64,000 bases of DNA from an uncultured bacterium (GCA_902778895.1 CACYZF010000011.1:1-64000), one strand, 5' to 3'; counted from the stretch's first letter, positions 16,453 through 25,592 are shown. Numbers and translations are program-made. Notes: a model not told the origin generated them from the letters alone.

Positions 16453-17523
16453 ATGAAACTGAAAGAACTCCTCAATACGCCCATCCGGCGCATGGTCGCG
16501 CGCAACATCGCGCTGTCGCTCGTCATCGGCATCTGCCTGCTGTACGTGGCGTTGCGCGACGGCCGCCGCATGCACTCCGAGACCATCATGTTCTCCACCA
16601 TGAGCACGTTCGGGACGGTGAGCCTGGCCCATCCGGAGAAAATGACCGTGAGCAACGCGCTGGCGGCGGCGCACGAGGCGATCCGCGAAGTGGAAAAGAC
16701 ATGCAACATCTTCGACCCGGAAAGCGAGCTTTCCAGGCTCAACGCGACCGCGGCGGACGAACCGTTCGCGTGCGGCGATCTGCTGTGGGACGTGCTCTCG
16801 CAAGCGCGGGCGTTCTGGAAGGATTCCGGGGGCGTTTTCGACGTGACGATCGACCCGCTGATGAAGCTCTGGGGATTCCACAGCAAACGCGAGACGCTCC
16901 CGTCCGAGGCGGAGATCGCCGAGGCGAAACGCCTCACCGGGCTTGACAAGGTCGTGTTCGACGACGAAAAGTACACCGTGAAGTTCACCGTGCCGGGCAT
17001 GTCGATCAACCTCGGTGGCATCGCAAAAGGGTACGCGCTCGACCGTGCCGCCGACGCCGTCCGCAAGCTCGGCGTGAAGACCGGCTGGATCGAAATCGGC
17101 GGGAACATCCTGGCGCTGCCGAAGAAATCCGGCGGCGGCAAGTACGCGGCGGGGATCAAAAACCCGTTCCACAAAGACAATCTACTCGGCAAGACCACGC
17201 TCAGCGATGCCGCGATCAGCACCAGCGGCAATTACGAACGTTATGTAGTCATCGACGGCAAGCAGTACACGCATATTATCAATCCCGCGACCGGGCTTCC
17301 GGTGTCCGGCATGGACTCCGTGACCGTGATCGCACCGACCGGCATCGCCAGCGACGCCATTTCCACCTCGATCTTCATTGCCGGACCGGATGCAGCGGCG
17401 GGCTGGACGAAGAAGTTCCCCGGTCTGCGCGTGCTGATCGTCCGAGGTCCGGCGGACAAGCCGGAAGTACTGAAATACGGCAAAGCCTGGGGCGATATCC
17501 CGTCGGATCTGCCGCCGCAGTGA
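16453..17523 (+). CDS. apbE: FAD:protein FMN transferase (ApbE family)
   Basis: A 356-aa membrane-anchored enzyme that attaches FMN covalently to threonine of target flavoproteins such as Rnf/Nqr subunits. One helix at about 17-36 serves as an uncleaved or lipid-free anchor. The ApbE domain follows: FSTMSTFGTVSL, DPESELSRLN, INLGGIAKGYALD, then SGNYERY and HIINPATGLP (ApbE/thiamine-type FAD and Mg2+ site), with ASDAISTSIF near the end. It starts six bases after the xerD stop, so the two probably form an operon. It ends 8 bp from a convergent gene, leaving no space for a terminator. Confidence 0.93.
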   Translation: MKLKELLNTPIRRMVARNIALSLVIGICLLYVALRDGRRMHSETIMFSTMSTFGTVSLAHPEKMTVSNALAAAHEAIREVEKTCNIFDPESELSRLNATAADEPFACGDLLWDVLSQARAFWKDSGGVFDVTIDPLMKLWGFHSKRETLPSEAEIAEAKRLTGLDKVVFDDEKYTVKFTVPGMSINLGGIAKGYALDRAADAVRKLGVKTGWIEIGGNILALPKKSGGGKYAAGIKNPFHKDNLLGKTTLSDAAISTSGNYERYVVIDGKQYTHIINPATGLPVSGMDSVTVIAPTGIASDAISTSIFIAGPDAAAGWTKKFPGLRVLIVRGPADKPEVLKYGKAWGDIPSDLPPQ

Positions 17524-17531
17524 TCCCGCCG

Positions 17532-18275
17532 TCAGGACTGCGTGGCGAGCTTGCGCCGGATGCTTCCTTTCACCCGGACAAACCGCACAAGCATGGCCAG
17601 ATACTGCACGATCACGCGGCCGGAGAGTTTGCTTTCGCCCTGTTTGCGCATGGCGAACGTGATGGGATGCTCCAGGACCCTGTCGCGTCCTGTGAGGGAG
17701 AGCAGGAAAGCGAGTTCCAGCATGATCTTGAAGCCTTCGGGCAAGAGACAGGACTTTACGCGGTCGTAAGCGGAGCGGCGGATCGCGAAGAACCCGGACA
17801 TCGGGTCTTTCAATGTGATCCCGAGCAGGAGACGGGCAGCGAACGCGGCGCCGTCGCTGCACATCACGCGGAAGAGATTCCATTGTTCGGTGAAGCCGCC
17901 GCCGGGCACATGCCTCGAACCAACCACCATGGATAACGCCGGATCACGTTCGAATTCCGCAAGCAGTCCGGGAAGGTCCTCCGGCCTGTGCTGACCGTCG
18001 GCGTCCATGCAGACCAGGATATCGCCATTTGCCTTCGAGAATCCGTGCACCACGCTGGGTGCGAGCCCGCGAACACCGGGATTCTGTTCCACGCGGACGG
18101 GGGCTTTCAACGTTTTCGCGGTTTCGAGCGCGGCTTTCTCCGTGCCGTCGGGGGAATGGTCGTCGGCAACGATGATCTCAAGCCCGGACAGATTCAGCGC
18201 ATCAAGGGCGCGAAGCATCGGAGAAATGCTGTCTTTTTCCCGGAACGTGGGCAGAATAACGGAAACGGAGATCAT
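17532..18275 (-). CDS. Glycosyltransferase family 2, polyprenol-phosphate mannosyltransferase type
   Basis: A 247-aa GT2 enzyme without obvious C-terminal membrane helices. VILPTFRE, the nucleotide site VADDHSPDG, VCMDADGQHRPEDLP (DxD) and GSRHVPGGG agree with DPM1-like enzymes that charge polyprenyl phosphate with mannose or a related sugar. The lipid-linked sugar could feed GT-C enzymes such as the one at 41809-43296; this is inference. It stands alone between convergent apbE and the Hpt gene. Confidence 0.85.
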   Translation of the reverse strand: MISVSVILPTFREKDSISPMLRALDALNLSGLEIIVADDHSPDGTEKAALETAKTLKAPVRVEQNPGVRGLAPSVVHGFSKANGDILVCMDADGQHRPEDLPGLLAEFERDPALSMVVGSRHVPGGGFTEQWNLFRVMCSDGAAFAARLLLGITLKDPMSGFFAIRRSAYDRVKSCLLPEGFKIMLELAFLLSLTGRDRVLEHPITFAMRKQGESKLSGRVIVQYLAMLVRFVRVKGSIRRKLATQS

Positions 18276-18320
18276 TCAACCGCCGTAAAAAAATGAATCA
18301 GAAGAAAAAAGAGCGGACGA

Positions 18321-18641
18321 TCAGCCTTCGGCGAGGTAGGCTTCGTGCATCCGGAAGATCTTCTGAATCGATGCCTGGCACGTGGGAACGTCCTCTGCCT
18401 TGGCCGCGGCGTTCAGTTCCTTGGCCAGCGCGAAGAGATCCATTGCCCCCATGTTCTCGCAGTATCCGAACATGGTGTGCGTGATGATTCTGAGTTTCTG
18501 GAAATCGGAGTCGACGCCTGGCTCCTGCAGATCGACGCAGGATTTGTCGAATTCCTTGATGAAAGCATCGTAGAATTCATTGATTTCGTCGTCTTCGAGC
18601 TCAAGAAGCTCCTTCAAATGGGCAGCGATATCGGCTTTCAT
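18321..18641 (-). CDS. Histidine phosphotransfer (Hpt) protein
   Basis: A 106-aa all-helical protein with the Hpt motif THTMFGYCENMGA, where H55 is the likely phosphorylated residue. It overlaps the end of the receiver-phosphatase gene by an ATGA junction, so both are made from one transcript. It could pass phosphate to the D55 receiver of that protein. No histidine kinase lies in the window. Confidence 0.8.
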   Translation of the reverse strand: MKADIAAHLKELLELEDDEINEFYDAFIKEFDKSCVDLQEPGVDSDFQKLRIITHTMFGYCENMGAMDLFALAKELNAAAKAEDVPTCQASIQKIFRMHEAYLAEG

Positions 18642-20263
18642 GATTCGGGTGTCCTCTTATTGAATACGAATTTCGTTTCGTTTAATCCGCAGTTGGTCTC
18701 ATACGATACGTATTGCGTGATCGCCTTGATGATCTGGATCCCGCGTCCGCTGGTGGCAAAGAGGTTTTCCTCTTCCTCGGGCTTCTTCTGCTCCGCGTTC
18801 TCGGGAGTGAAAAGCTGGGGATCGTTGGTCTCACGCGTCCCGGTGATGTCCCATTTGCCGCCCCGTTCCGCACCGTGCAGGACGAGGTCGCCGTTTTCCA
18901 TGCCGATGCTGGCATAGATGAGGTCGGGCGCTTTCTTCTTGTCGTGGTTGCCGTGGATGACGACGTTGTTGAGGTATTCGTGAATGCAGAGGTCGATCTC
19001 GGTGCTCTGGCGAATGTCATCGGTTATGGCGGAGAATTCCCGGGCGAGCTTGTCGACTTCGGGGAGCGTGGCGGGAATGACGCGTTCGAGGAACCCCTTG
19101 CGGGCGGAACGCTTCTGGAAGGCGACGATCGTGAAATCGTCCGGAGCCTTGTCGACGCCCATCTTCGCCATCATGCCCTTGGTGCGGTACGGCAGGGCGA
19201 CGACGTTCGGATTGTCCAGCTGGCATTGGATAATGGAATGGAAATCCTCCTCATCCATGGTCTGGCCGTCCTCGTTGGTCATATCCAGCACGCCGTCGGT
19301 CATGGCGATGAATATGGTGTCCTCGTCGAAATCGCAGTCATAGTTTTCGGACTCCGGGAACTCGGCGTCGGCCATCCAGCCGAGCGGCATGCTGCCCTTG
19401 TTCGTATCGCTGACAGTCACGGTCTTCTTGCCCGGCGATGCGAAAATCATGGCGGGATGCCCGGAAGAATGCAGGGAAATGTGGTTGTTCTTGAAGTCGA
19501 TGATGGCGGCGAGCGCAGTCATGTAGTTCTTGCTCTGGAGGTCCTCGCAGAAGAACTTGTTGAGGCGCGTCATGAGCTCGTGGATCTTGATATCGTTGTC
19601 GCGCAGGGTCATTTTCAGCCAGGACTGGACCGCCGCCATGTAGAGCGCGGCGGAGAGGCCGTGTCCGGAGATGTCGCCGATGAAGAAAAGATACTTGGAG
19701 TCGCCGAACGGGATCATTTCGTAGAGGTCGCCGGAAACATGCATGTACGGGACGTAGATGGAGGAAAACAGCACGTCGTCGTTGCAGATGCACCAGCTCG
19801 GGAGCAGAACCTTCTGCAGTTCGCCGGCGAGCGCACGCTCCTCCTCCAGCTGGTCGCTGTATTTGTGCGCCATGAGCTTCTGGCGGTAGGTGGTGACGAC
19901 CTCGGTGATTTTCTGGATCAGCGTCTTTTTTCCGACCGCCTTGTTCAGATAGTAGGTGTTGGCGTCCCAGGTGATCTGGTTGAGCATGGTCATGTTCTTG
20001 TCCTCGACCATGCTGGTGAGGAAGATGATGGGACGCTCGGGGTCGGTGGCGCGGATGAGCTTGCGCAACTCGAAACCGTCAATGCCGGGCATGATGACGT
20101 CGAGCAGGAGGATGTCAAAATACTGTTCCTTGAACTTCTGGAGGGCATCAACGGCGTTCGTACAGGTCACGATCTCGAAGCCGCCGCCTTTCAGGCAGCC
20201 GCGGATGATCATGAGGTTCGCCTCAACGTCATCAACGGCCAGAACTTTGATCACATCGCTCAT
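18638..20263 (-). CDS. Response regulator with SpoIIE phosphatase and HATPase (anti-sigma-like) domains
   Basis: A 541-aa three-domain cytoplasmic regulator. Residues 4-125 form a receiver (acid pair DD at 11-12, phospho-acceptor D55 in LLLDVIMPG, T83 region FLTSM and K in NKAVGKK). A coiled linker with YSDQLEEERALAGELQKVLLP leads into a PP2C/SpoIIE domain (VSGDLYE, FIGDISGHGLSAAL, MTDGV, PDDFTIV) over about 150-365. A C-terminal GHKL ATPase (about 385-535) has an N box CIHEYLNNVVIHG and a G box SGRGIQI, as in RsbW-type kinases. Phosphatase and kinase-like domains in one chain suggest control of an anti-sigma-antagonist partner switch; no partner is in the window. The Hpt gene follows directly. 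Promoter at 20336-20364. Confidence 0.9.
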   Translation of the reverse strand: MSDVIKVLAVDDVEANLMIIRGCLKGGGFEIVTCTNAVDALQKFKEQYFDILLLDVIMPGIDGFELRKLIRATDPERPIIFLTSMVEDKNMTMLNQITWDANTYYLNKAVGKKTLIQKITEVVTTYRQKLMAHKYSDQLEEERALAGELQKVLLPSWCICNDDVLFSSIYVPYMHVSGDLYEMIPFGDSKYLFFIGDISGHGLSAALYMAAVQSWLKMTLRDNDIKIHELMTRLNKFFCEDLQSKNYMTALAAIIDFKNNHISLHSSGHPAMIFASPGKKTVTVSDTNKGSMPLGWMADAEFPESENYDCDFDEDTIFIAMTDGVLDMTNEDGQTMDEEDFHSIIQCQLDNPNVVALPYRTKGMMAKMGVDKAPDDFTIVAFQKRSARKGFLERVIPATLPEVDKLAREFSAITDDIRQSTEIDLCIHEYLNNVVIHGNHDKKKAPDLIYASIGMENGDLVLHGAERGGKWDITGTRETNDPQLFTPENAEQKKPEEEENLFATSGRGIQIIKAITQYVSYETNCGLNETKFVFNKRTPES

Positions 20264-20335
20264 AATAACTCCGGAGGAAATTCAGCGCGAAGCTGTTTAT
20301 GTTCAGAGGAAGTTCAACTTGATAAATTTTGCCAT

Positions 20336-20364
20336 AATATATACTGCAATTCGTCAGCTTTCAA
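20336..20364 (-). promoter_or_regulatory. Promoter of the receiver-SpoIIE/Hpt unit
   Basis: On the minus strand, TTGAAA (20364-20359), a 17-bp spacer and TATATT (20341-20336). Confidence 0.7.
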
Positions 20365-20414
20365 ACGTTTTTTCCAAAAAAAGCGTCTTTTTCGTGCATT
20401 TTTGCAAAATGAAG

Positions 20415-20442
20415 TTGAATTGAGGCCATTTATGAATATATT
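20415..20442 (+). promoter_or_regulatory. Promoter of the glycosyltransferase-exosortase operon
   Basis: TTGAAT (20415-20420), a 16-bp spacer and TATATT (20437-20442), 63 bp before the first ATG. Confidence 0.65.
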
Positions 20443-20464
20443 AATCTCAAAGTTAATCTCAAAG
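20441..20464 (+). repeat. Two perfect tandem 12-bp units at the operon start
   Basis: TTAATCTCAAAG occurs twice head to tail. It begins inside the -10 hexamer of the promoter and covers the expected transcription start, a suitable position for a repressor. Function is inference. Confidence 0.6.
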
Positions 20465-20504
20465 TCATCCCTTTTTCGCCGTTTCTTCAACCGCGTCTTC
20501 TGCT

Positions 20505-21638
20505 ATGCCCCACATTCGTTTCGTCAATCAGTACGCCGGGATCATCGGCGGCATCGAACGCTACATGGAGCGCACCGCGCTGCTCCTGAGGCGGAACGGC
20601 TTCACGGTCGACTGCTGCTATGCGGAGAAGACGCAGGATTCCGAACGCTTCCTCGCCGCGTTCGACCACACGGGGACGACAGACGAAGCAATCAGGCGGA
20701 ACGGAAACGAATACGACCTCACTGTCCTGCACAAAGTCCGGGATGCCGGAGCGGTCCGCGCACTGAGGAAAGCGGGCCGGATGGCGGTTTTCATTCACGA
20801 TCACGAGTACTACTGTCCCCGGCGGACGTATTATTATCCGGTCACGCGGAAGAACTGCTCCCGAGCCTACAGCGAATTCCTCTGCGGATGCTGCGCGATG
20901 CTCCGGCGTCCGGCGCCAGACAATACGTTCCGCGCCAACTTCAGCGGGTTCGCCTCGCTCTGGCGGGAGATCCGCGCCTGCGACGAGTTCATCGTGCTGT
21001 CCGGATTTATGCGGGACATCCTGGTCCGGCAGGGCATCCCGGCGGAAAAGATCACGCAGATCCCGCCCGCGATCACGATCCCTCCCACGACATCATCCGC
21101 CGAAACGGACGGCGTGCCGCACATCCTCGCAATCGGGCAGCTCATCCGGGGCAAAGGCGTCGACCAGCTTCTGACCGCCATGCACGAGGTCAGGACCCCC
21201 TGCGTGCTGGACATCGTCGGCACGGGCAACGATGAAGCGCACCTGAAACAGATGGCGGAACCGCTTGGTGAAAAGGTCGTGTTTCACGGTTACTCGCCGA
21301 ACCCGGACGATGCGTTCCGCGGTATCCGCGCCGTCGTGCTGCCCTGGCGCTGGCAGGAGCCGTTCGGACTGGTCGGGCCGGAAGCGCTCGCACACGGCGT
21401 CCCGCTCGCCGGATTCGACGTCGGGGCAATCCGCGAGTATCTTGTGGACGGTCAAACCGGCGTACTGGTTCCGCCCGGCGACACGAATGCCCTGGCACGG
21501 GCGATCGACCGTCTGCTGAACAATCCGGAGGGGGCGCATGCCATGGGACTGCGCGGACGCGAACTTATTTCCACCCGCTTCACGGATAATGCACTGCTGC
21601 ATGGATGGTCAAATCTTGTTGCCGGAGGAGCAAAATGA
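20505..21638 (+). CDS. Glycosyltransferase family 4
   Basis: A 377-aa GT-B enzyme. The N-terminal acceptor domain has GGIERYMERTALLLRRNG and FIHDHEYYCPRR with a cysteine-rich stretch CSRAYSEFLCGCC. The C-terminal donor domain has LAIGQLIRGKGVDQLL, VFHGY and EPFGLVGPEALAHGVPL, the E-x7-E nucleotide-sugar site. It probably adds a sugar in extracellular polysaccharide synthesis. It is the first gene of a tightly packed four-gene operon with ATGA-type overlaps. No clear ribosome binding site precedes ATG 20505. Confidence 0.88.
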   Translation: MPHIRFVNQYAGIIGGIERYMERTALLLRRNGFTVDCCYAEKTQDSERFLAAFDHTGTTDEAIRRNGNEYDLTVLHKVRDAGAVRALRKAGRMAVFIHDHEYYCPRRTYYYPVTRKNCSRAYSEFLCGCCAMLRRPAPDNTFRANFSGFASLWREIRACDEFIVLSGFMRDILVRQGIPAEKITQIPPAITIPPTTSSAETDGVPHILAIGQLIRGKGVDQLLTAMHEVRTPCVLDIVGTGNDEAHLKQMAEPLGEKVVFHGYSPNPDDAFRGIRAVVLPWRWQEPFGLVGPEALAHGVPLAGFDVGAIREYLVDGQTGVLVPPGDTNALARAIDRLLNNPEGAHAMGLRGRELISTRFTDNALLHGWSNLVAGGAK

Positions 21639-23476
21639 AAATCCTGCTTCTGTGCGTTCCGTACGACTACGGGAAATCCGGGATTTCCGTCTGCATCCGG
21701 CACATCGTCCGTGAGCTCGCCGCACAAGGCCATGAACTGACGCTGATCCTGGAGGCGTCCGCAGCGGGCATGCCCGAATTCGCCGGATTCGATCATATCG
21801 TCCTGCCTGCCCGGGCCGCACGTCCGCTGTTCAGCATGCTGTACTGCCTGTTCCTGCTTCCCTGGCGGCTTCCGAAGAAAAAATGGGACCGCCTGATCAT
21901 CACTGCGGCCAACCGGCGCATGGTGCTGCGGAAACCGTGCGAGACCTATGCCATCGTCCACGACCTTTCCCAATACCATATCCCGACGAAATACGATATT
22001 TTCCGCATGTTCTACATCCGCCATGTCCTGCCGTACTGCGTCCGGCGCATCCCGGACGTGGTGGCCGCGGTCAGCCAAAGCACCGCGAATGATCTGGTGC
22101 GATACTGGAAGATTCCGAAGGGGAAGATCATGCTGGACTACAATGGCGTCGACAAAAGCGCCCTGCCGCAGGACAGCAACGATTCTTCGGAAAAGATAGT
22201 CCTTTACGTCTCCCGCATCGAAGCCCCCGGAAAAAACCACGCGAACCTGATCCGAGCCTGGGAACTTCTGCCGCCGGAAATCACGAAGGAATACAAACTC
22301 CTGCTGGCCGGATCAGATTGGTCCGGAGCGGAGGAAGTACACCTCCAGGCCGAGGCATCCCCCTGCGCCGCTTCCATTGAGTTCGGAGGGTTCGTTTCTT
22401 CCGAACGTCTTCTCGAGCTTTATAAACATGCTTCCCTGTATGTCTTCCCGTCGTTTTTCGAAGGGTTCGGGCTGTCCCTGATCGAAGCGATGGCCTGCGG
22501 ACTCGTCTGCGCATGCTCCAACAACTCTTCGCTTGGAGAAATTGCCGCGGATGCCGCCCTTACGTTCGATCCGACGAAACCGGAAGAGATCGCGGAGGCC
22601 ATCCGGCGCGGCCTGACCGATGCGCCGCTCCGGGCAGAACTCCGGCGGAAGGGACTGTTGCGAGCCGCTGAATTCGACTGGAGCAAACATGCCGCAAAAC
22701 TCGCCGGAGAGTTTCAGGGATTCGCCGAAGTCTTTGGAATCCGGTTCCGCACCGGAACGATGGACCAGACGCTGGATGAAATCGATTCCGTACTGAAATC
22801 TCCGCGTCCGGACGGACAGCCCTATTTCTGCGCGTTCGCCAACGCAGACTGTCTCAACATCGCCTTCAAAAACGCCCGTTATGCGGAGATTCTGAACAAT
22901 GCGGACGCAGTCTGGGCAGACGGCGTCGGCATCGCCATCAGTGCGCGGCTCATGCACACTCCGGTCCACGGCAACGTCAACGGCACCGATATGCTGCCGT
23001 TCCTGTGCCGCCGGGGGTGGTCCATCTACCTGTTCGGGGCGGCTCCGGGCGTGGCGGAAAAAGCACGCGAACGTCTTCTCGAGGAATTCCCCCGGGCAAA
23101 GATCGCAGGTGCGGACCACGGGTTCTGTAAAACGCCCGAAGAAGAGTCCGCCGTGATCGCCCGGATCAATGCCGCGAAGCCGGATATCCTGCTGGTGGCG
23201 ATGGGGGTGCCGAAACAGGAGGAATGGATCGTTTCGCACCGGACACAATTGAACTGCGGAATCGCTGTCGGCGTCGGCGGGCTGTTCGATTTCGCGTCCG
23301 GCAGGATCCCGCGCGCCCCGATGTGGATGCGCAAGTTCAAAATCGAATGGACCTACCGTCTTTACAATGAACCCGTGCGCCTGTTCCGCCGCTACGTGAT
23401 CGGCAATCCGCTCTTTATCTGGCGTGTCCTTTGGCACGGTTCCCGTCCCCGGCACAGGAGGAAAAACCATGATTGA
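21635..23476 (+). CDS. Fusion protein: GT4 glycosyltransferase and WecG/TagA/CpsF (GT26) glycosyltransferase
   Basis: A 613-aa bifunctional enzyme. Residues 1 to about 365 are a GT4 domain (YDYGKSGISVCIRHIVREL; YVSRIEAPGKNHANLI; VFPSFFEGFGLSLIEAMACG). About 370-600 is a GT26 domain: FCAFANADCLNIAF, WADGVGIAISARL, NGTDMLPFLC, YLFGAAPGVAEKA and VGVGGLFDFASG, as in the enzymes that add N-acetylmannosamine-type sugars to lipid-linked GlcNAc. ATG 21635 is behind GGAGGAG and overlaps the previous stop (ATGA); an in-frame codon 30 bp earlier is not needed. Two steps of polysaccharide assembly in one chain beside an exosortase is unusual. Confidence 0.88.
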   Translation: MKILLLCVPYDYGKSGISVCIRHIVRELAAQGHELTLILEASAAGMPEFAGFDHIVLPARAARPLFSMLYCLFLLPWRLPKKKWDRLIITAANRRMVLRKPCETYAIVHDLSQYHIPTKYDIFRMFYIRHVLPYCVRRIPDVVAAVSQSTANDLVRYWKIPKGKIMLDYNGVDKSALPQDSNDSSEKIVLYVSRIEAPGKNHANLIRAWELLPPEITKEYKLLLAGSDWSGAEEVHLQAEASPCAASIEFGGFVSSERLLELYKHASLYVFPSFFEGFGLSLIEAMACGLVCACSNNSSLGEIAADAALTFDPTKPEEIAEAIRRGLTDAPLRAELRRKGLLRAAEFDWSKHAAKLAGEFQGFAEVFGIRFRTGTMDQTLDEIDSVLKSPRPDGQPYFCAFANADCLNIAFKNARYAEILNNADAVWADGVGIAISARLMHTPVHGNVNGTDMLPFLCRRGWSIYLFGAAPGVAEKARERLLEEFPRAKIAGADHGFCKTPEEESAVIARINAAKPDILLVAMGVPKQEEWIVSHRTQLNCGIAVGVGGLFDFASGRIPRAPMWMRKFKIEWTYRLYNEPVRLFRRYVIGNPLFIWRVLWHGSRPRHRRKNHD

Positions 23477-24398
23477 TCTCAAAAAGACACTCGCGCCGCT
23501 GAAAAAGGATTGGAAATGCACAGCGCTTTTCGCGGTTGCGTTCGCGTTCGCCTGCTGGCAGTCCGCATATCAGATCCGGTCCGAATGGGGCGGCGCGGCG
23601 GCCCTGCTGATCCTGCTGGCATGTCTGCTCTACCAGGTGTTGAAAAACTCCGCGGGCACACTCAAAAAGGGCGGATTCCCGTGGAATAAGCTTTTGGCCT
23701 GGCCGCCCGTCCTGATCGCGCTGGGACTGCTTTTCCTGCCGTGGTCGAATCCGGACGCGCCCGGCTTCAAGTTCGGCGCCTGGTTCTTCCTCTCGCTCGG
23801 GGCGGTCTGCTTCTTCTGCGGCGTGCGAACGATGCTGTACGGATTTGTGCCGCTGCTCGGATGCTTCCTCGCGGTGCCGTTCCGCGAATCCATCGTACTG
23901 TACCTGAGCTACCCGTTCCGCATGGTCTCGACCGTGCTTTCGGTCGGGTTCCTTCAATTATTCGGGATGCACATCGAAAACAACAATACGACGATCCGCA
24001 TCGAGGGGCTGGACATCGCCATTACGGACGCCTGCAGCGGCATCCAGCAGTTCGAGGCGATGATCCTGGTGGGGTTCTGGCTGGTGATGATCTGGAAAAG
24101 GCCGTTCATCTGGCGCTGCATCCATTACGCGTTCCTGATCCCGTCCATTATCATTGCCAACGCTATCCGCATCGTCCTGACCATCGTCCTCTACAAGACA
24201 ATCGGCGAAGTCGTGCTGAACAACACCTGGCACGAGGGACTGGGCTATGCACAGGTCGTCCTCACGGTCGCGCTGTTCTTCCTCGTGGGAAGTCTCCTGC
24301 CGGAAGAGGGCGAAAACGCATCGTCCGGCAAAGCAAAGGACAACGGAACGGACGGGGCGAAGAAGAACGCCGGAAAGGAAGGCAGAAAGCATGGATAA
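23469..24398 (+). CDS. Exosortase (exosortase/archaeosortase family transpeptidase)
   Basis: A 309-aa membrane protein with about eight helices. The catalytic triad is visible: C189 in ITDACSGIQQ, R234 in ANAIRIVL and H255 in WHEGLGY. Exosortases cleave C-terminal sorting tails (PEP-CTERM and similar) and join exported proteins to the envelope, and they are usually encoded with polysaccharide genes, as here. ATG 23469 has CAGGAGG upstream; a frame opening at 23424 is the same frame extended. It overlaps the GT26 gene end by 8 bp. The C-terminus beyond 278 is a charged, low-complexity cytoplasmic tail. No PEP-CTERM-like substrate was found in this window. Confidence 0.9.
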   Translation: MIDLKKTLAPLKKDWKCTALFAVAFAFACWQSAYQIRSEWGGAAALLILLACLLYQVLKNSAGTLKKGGFPWNKLLAWPPVLIALGLLFLPWSNPDAPGFKFGAWFFLSLGAVCFFCGVRTMLYGFVPLLGCFLAVPFRESIVLYLSYPFRMVSTVLSVGFLQLFGMHIENNNTTIRIEGLDIAITDACSGIQQFEAMILVGFWLVMIWKRPFIWRCIHYAFLIPSIIIANAIRIVLTIVLYKTIGEVVLNNTWHEGLGYAQVVLTVALFFLVGSLLPEEGENASSGKAKDNGTDGAKKNAGKEGRKHG

Positions 24399-25530
24399 GC
24401 CCGTTAAAGGCACGCCGGAGCCGGGACCCGCATCGGAGACCGCCTCCGCCCCTTCCCTGCCGTGGAATCGCCTCGCAGGGGCTTTTCTGGCAGGAATCCC
24501 GTTCTTCTGCACTCTGCCGTATACGGTTCATTCCTGGAAGATGTCCCCGATGGACCGCATGAACTGGATCTTCCTCCTCGCATTCCTGCTGGTCGCCGCA
24601 TGCGCCGTGCCCGCGGTCGCGGATTCCGTAAGACAACGCAAATATGACTGGTATGCTTTGCTGGCAACGGCGGCAACGGGAATTCTGTACGCAACCGGGA
24701 TCATGAAGCAAATCCATATGATCCGGATTCTCGCGGGAACGTGGTTCTGGTGGACGGCAATATGGTTTTTCTGCGGATGGAAGGCCGCCTGGGCGATGAT
24801 CCCCGCGTTCGGGGCGCTTTCGCTCGGATGCACGAGCACCACGTTCCTGATCTGCAGACACCTCATGATCCAGCCGCAGACGGCGCTGTTCCTGAAGTTC
24901 GGGGTAACGGTCGCGTGCGCGGCGGTCTGCGCCGTCCTCATGCTCACCGACTACGTCATGAAACGCGAAGTCTTCTGGTTCCTCCTTGCGGCGGGGGCAA
25001 TCCTGACCGGCACGCTGGTCTCGCGCGGAACGGGAAAGACTGCGCCGGCGTTCAAGCCCGATTTCACCAAAAGCGTGGAGGGATTCACGACGACGGAAAC
25101 GCCTCTTTCGGAAGACAGCGTCCGTTTTTTCGAGGGAGCAACGGTGCATCAATACGCAATTACGGACGGCGTTTCCCATGCCAGCATCCTTGAGGTGAAG
25201 TGCGGCGACGACATCCACAAGATCCATCCCGCCAGCCATTGTCTCCGTTCCGGCGGCGCGGAAATCCTCTCCGAAAAAGTCGTCATGCACACCATGCCGG
25301 ACGGACGCAGCCTGCCCGTGACCGAGATCCGTTCCAAGATACATGGAAATCCGATCCTCACATTCGTGTGGTATACCGGCCCGGAGGAAACGATCGGGAG
25401 TTTCTACACGTTCCGCCGCAAATGGTCGCCGTCAAAGCAGTGGTATTCGTATCAGATCGTGACGAAAGTTTATGACGGAAACGAGGACACTTCCCGCAAG
25501 TTTCTGCTGAATCTCCTGTCAAAATACTGA
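24391..25530 (+). CDS. Exosortase-associated membrane protein with EpsI-like domain
   Basis: A 379-aa protein. About seven hydrophobic helices occupy residues 28-210. A periplasmic EpsI-type domain (DUF3485) follows, recognised by IHPASHCLRSGGAEIL, where C284 and the preceding H match the conserved H-x-x-x-x-C of EpsI, and by the late FVWYTG and WYSYQIVTKV segments. EpsI proteins accompany exosortases and are fused to them in some genomes. ATG 24391 overlaps the exosortase end by 8 bp and has AAGGAAGG upstream. The extra membrane part at the N-terminus is not typical of short EpsI proteins and resembles an exosortase half. Confidence 0.82.
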   Translation: MDKPVKGTPEPGPASETASAPSLPWNRLAGAFLAGIPFFCTLPYTVHSWKMSPMDRMNWIFLLAFLLVAACAVPAVADSVRQRKYDWYALLATAATGILYATGIMKQIHMIRILAGTWFWWTAIWFFCGWKAAWAMIPAFGALSLGCTSTTFLICRHLMIQPQTALFLKFGVTVACAAVCAVLMLTDYVMKREVFWFLLAAGAILTGTLVSRGTGKTAPAFKPDFTKSVEGFTTTETPLSEDSVRFFEGATVHQYAITDGVSHASILEVKCGDDIHKIHPASHCLRSGGAEILSEKVVMHTMPDGRSLPVTEIRSKIHGNPILTFVWYTGPEETIGSFYTFRRKWSPSKQWYSYQIVTKVYDGNEDTSRKFLLNLLSKY

Positions 25531-25561
25531 CCGTCAACCGGAAAGGACACGCGGGAGCAAA

Positions 25562-25592
25562 GACACAAACAGCCTGTGTCACGATGCTTTTT
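25562..25592 (+). terminator. Possible terminator of the exosortase operon
   Basis: GACACA (25562-25567) and TGTGTC (25575-25580) form a short stem, followed 7 bases later by TTTTT. It lies between convergent operons. The stem is weak for a terminator. Confidence 0.35.
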
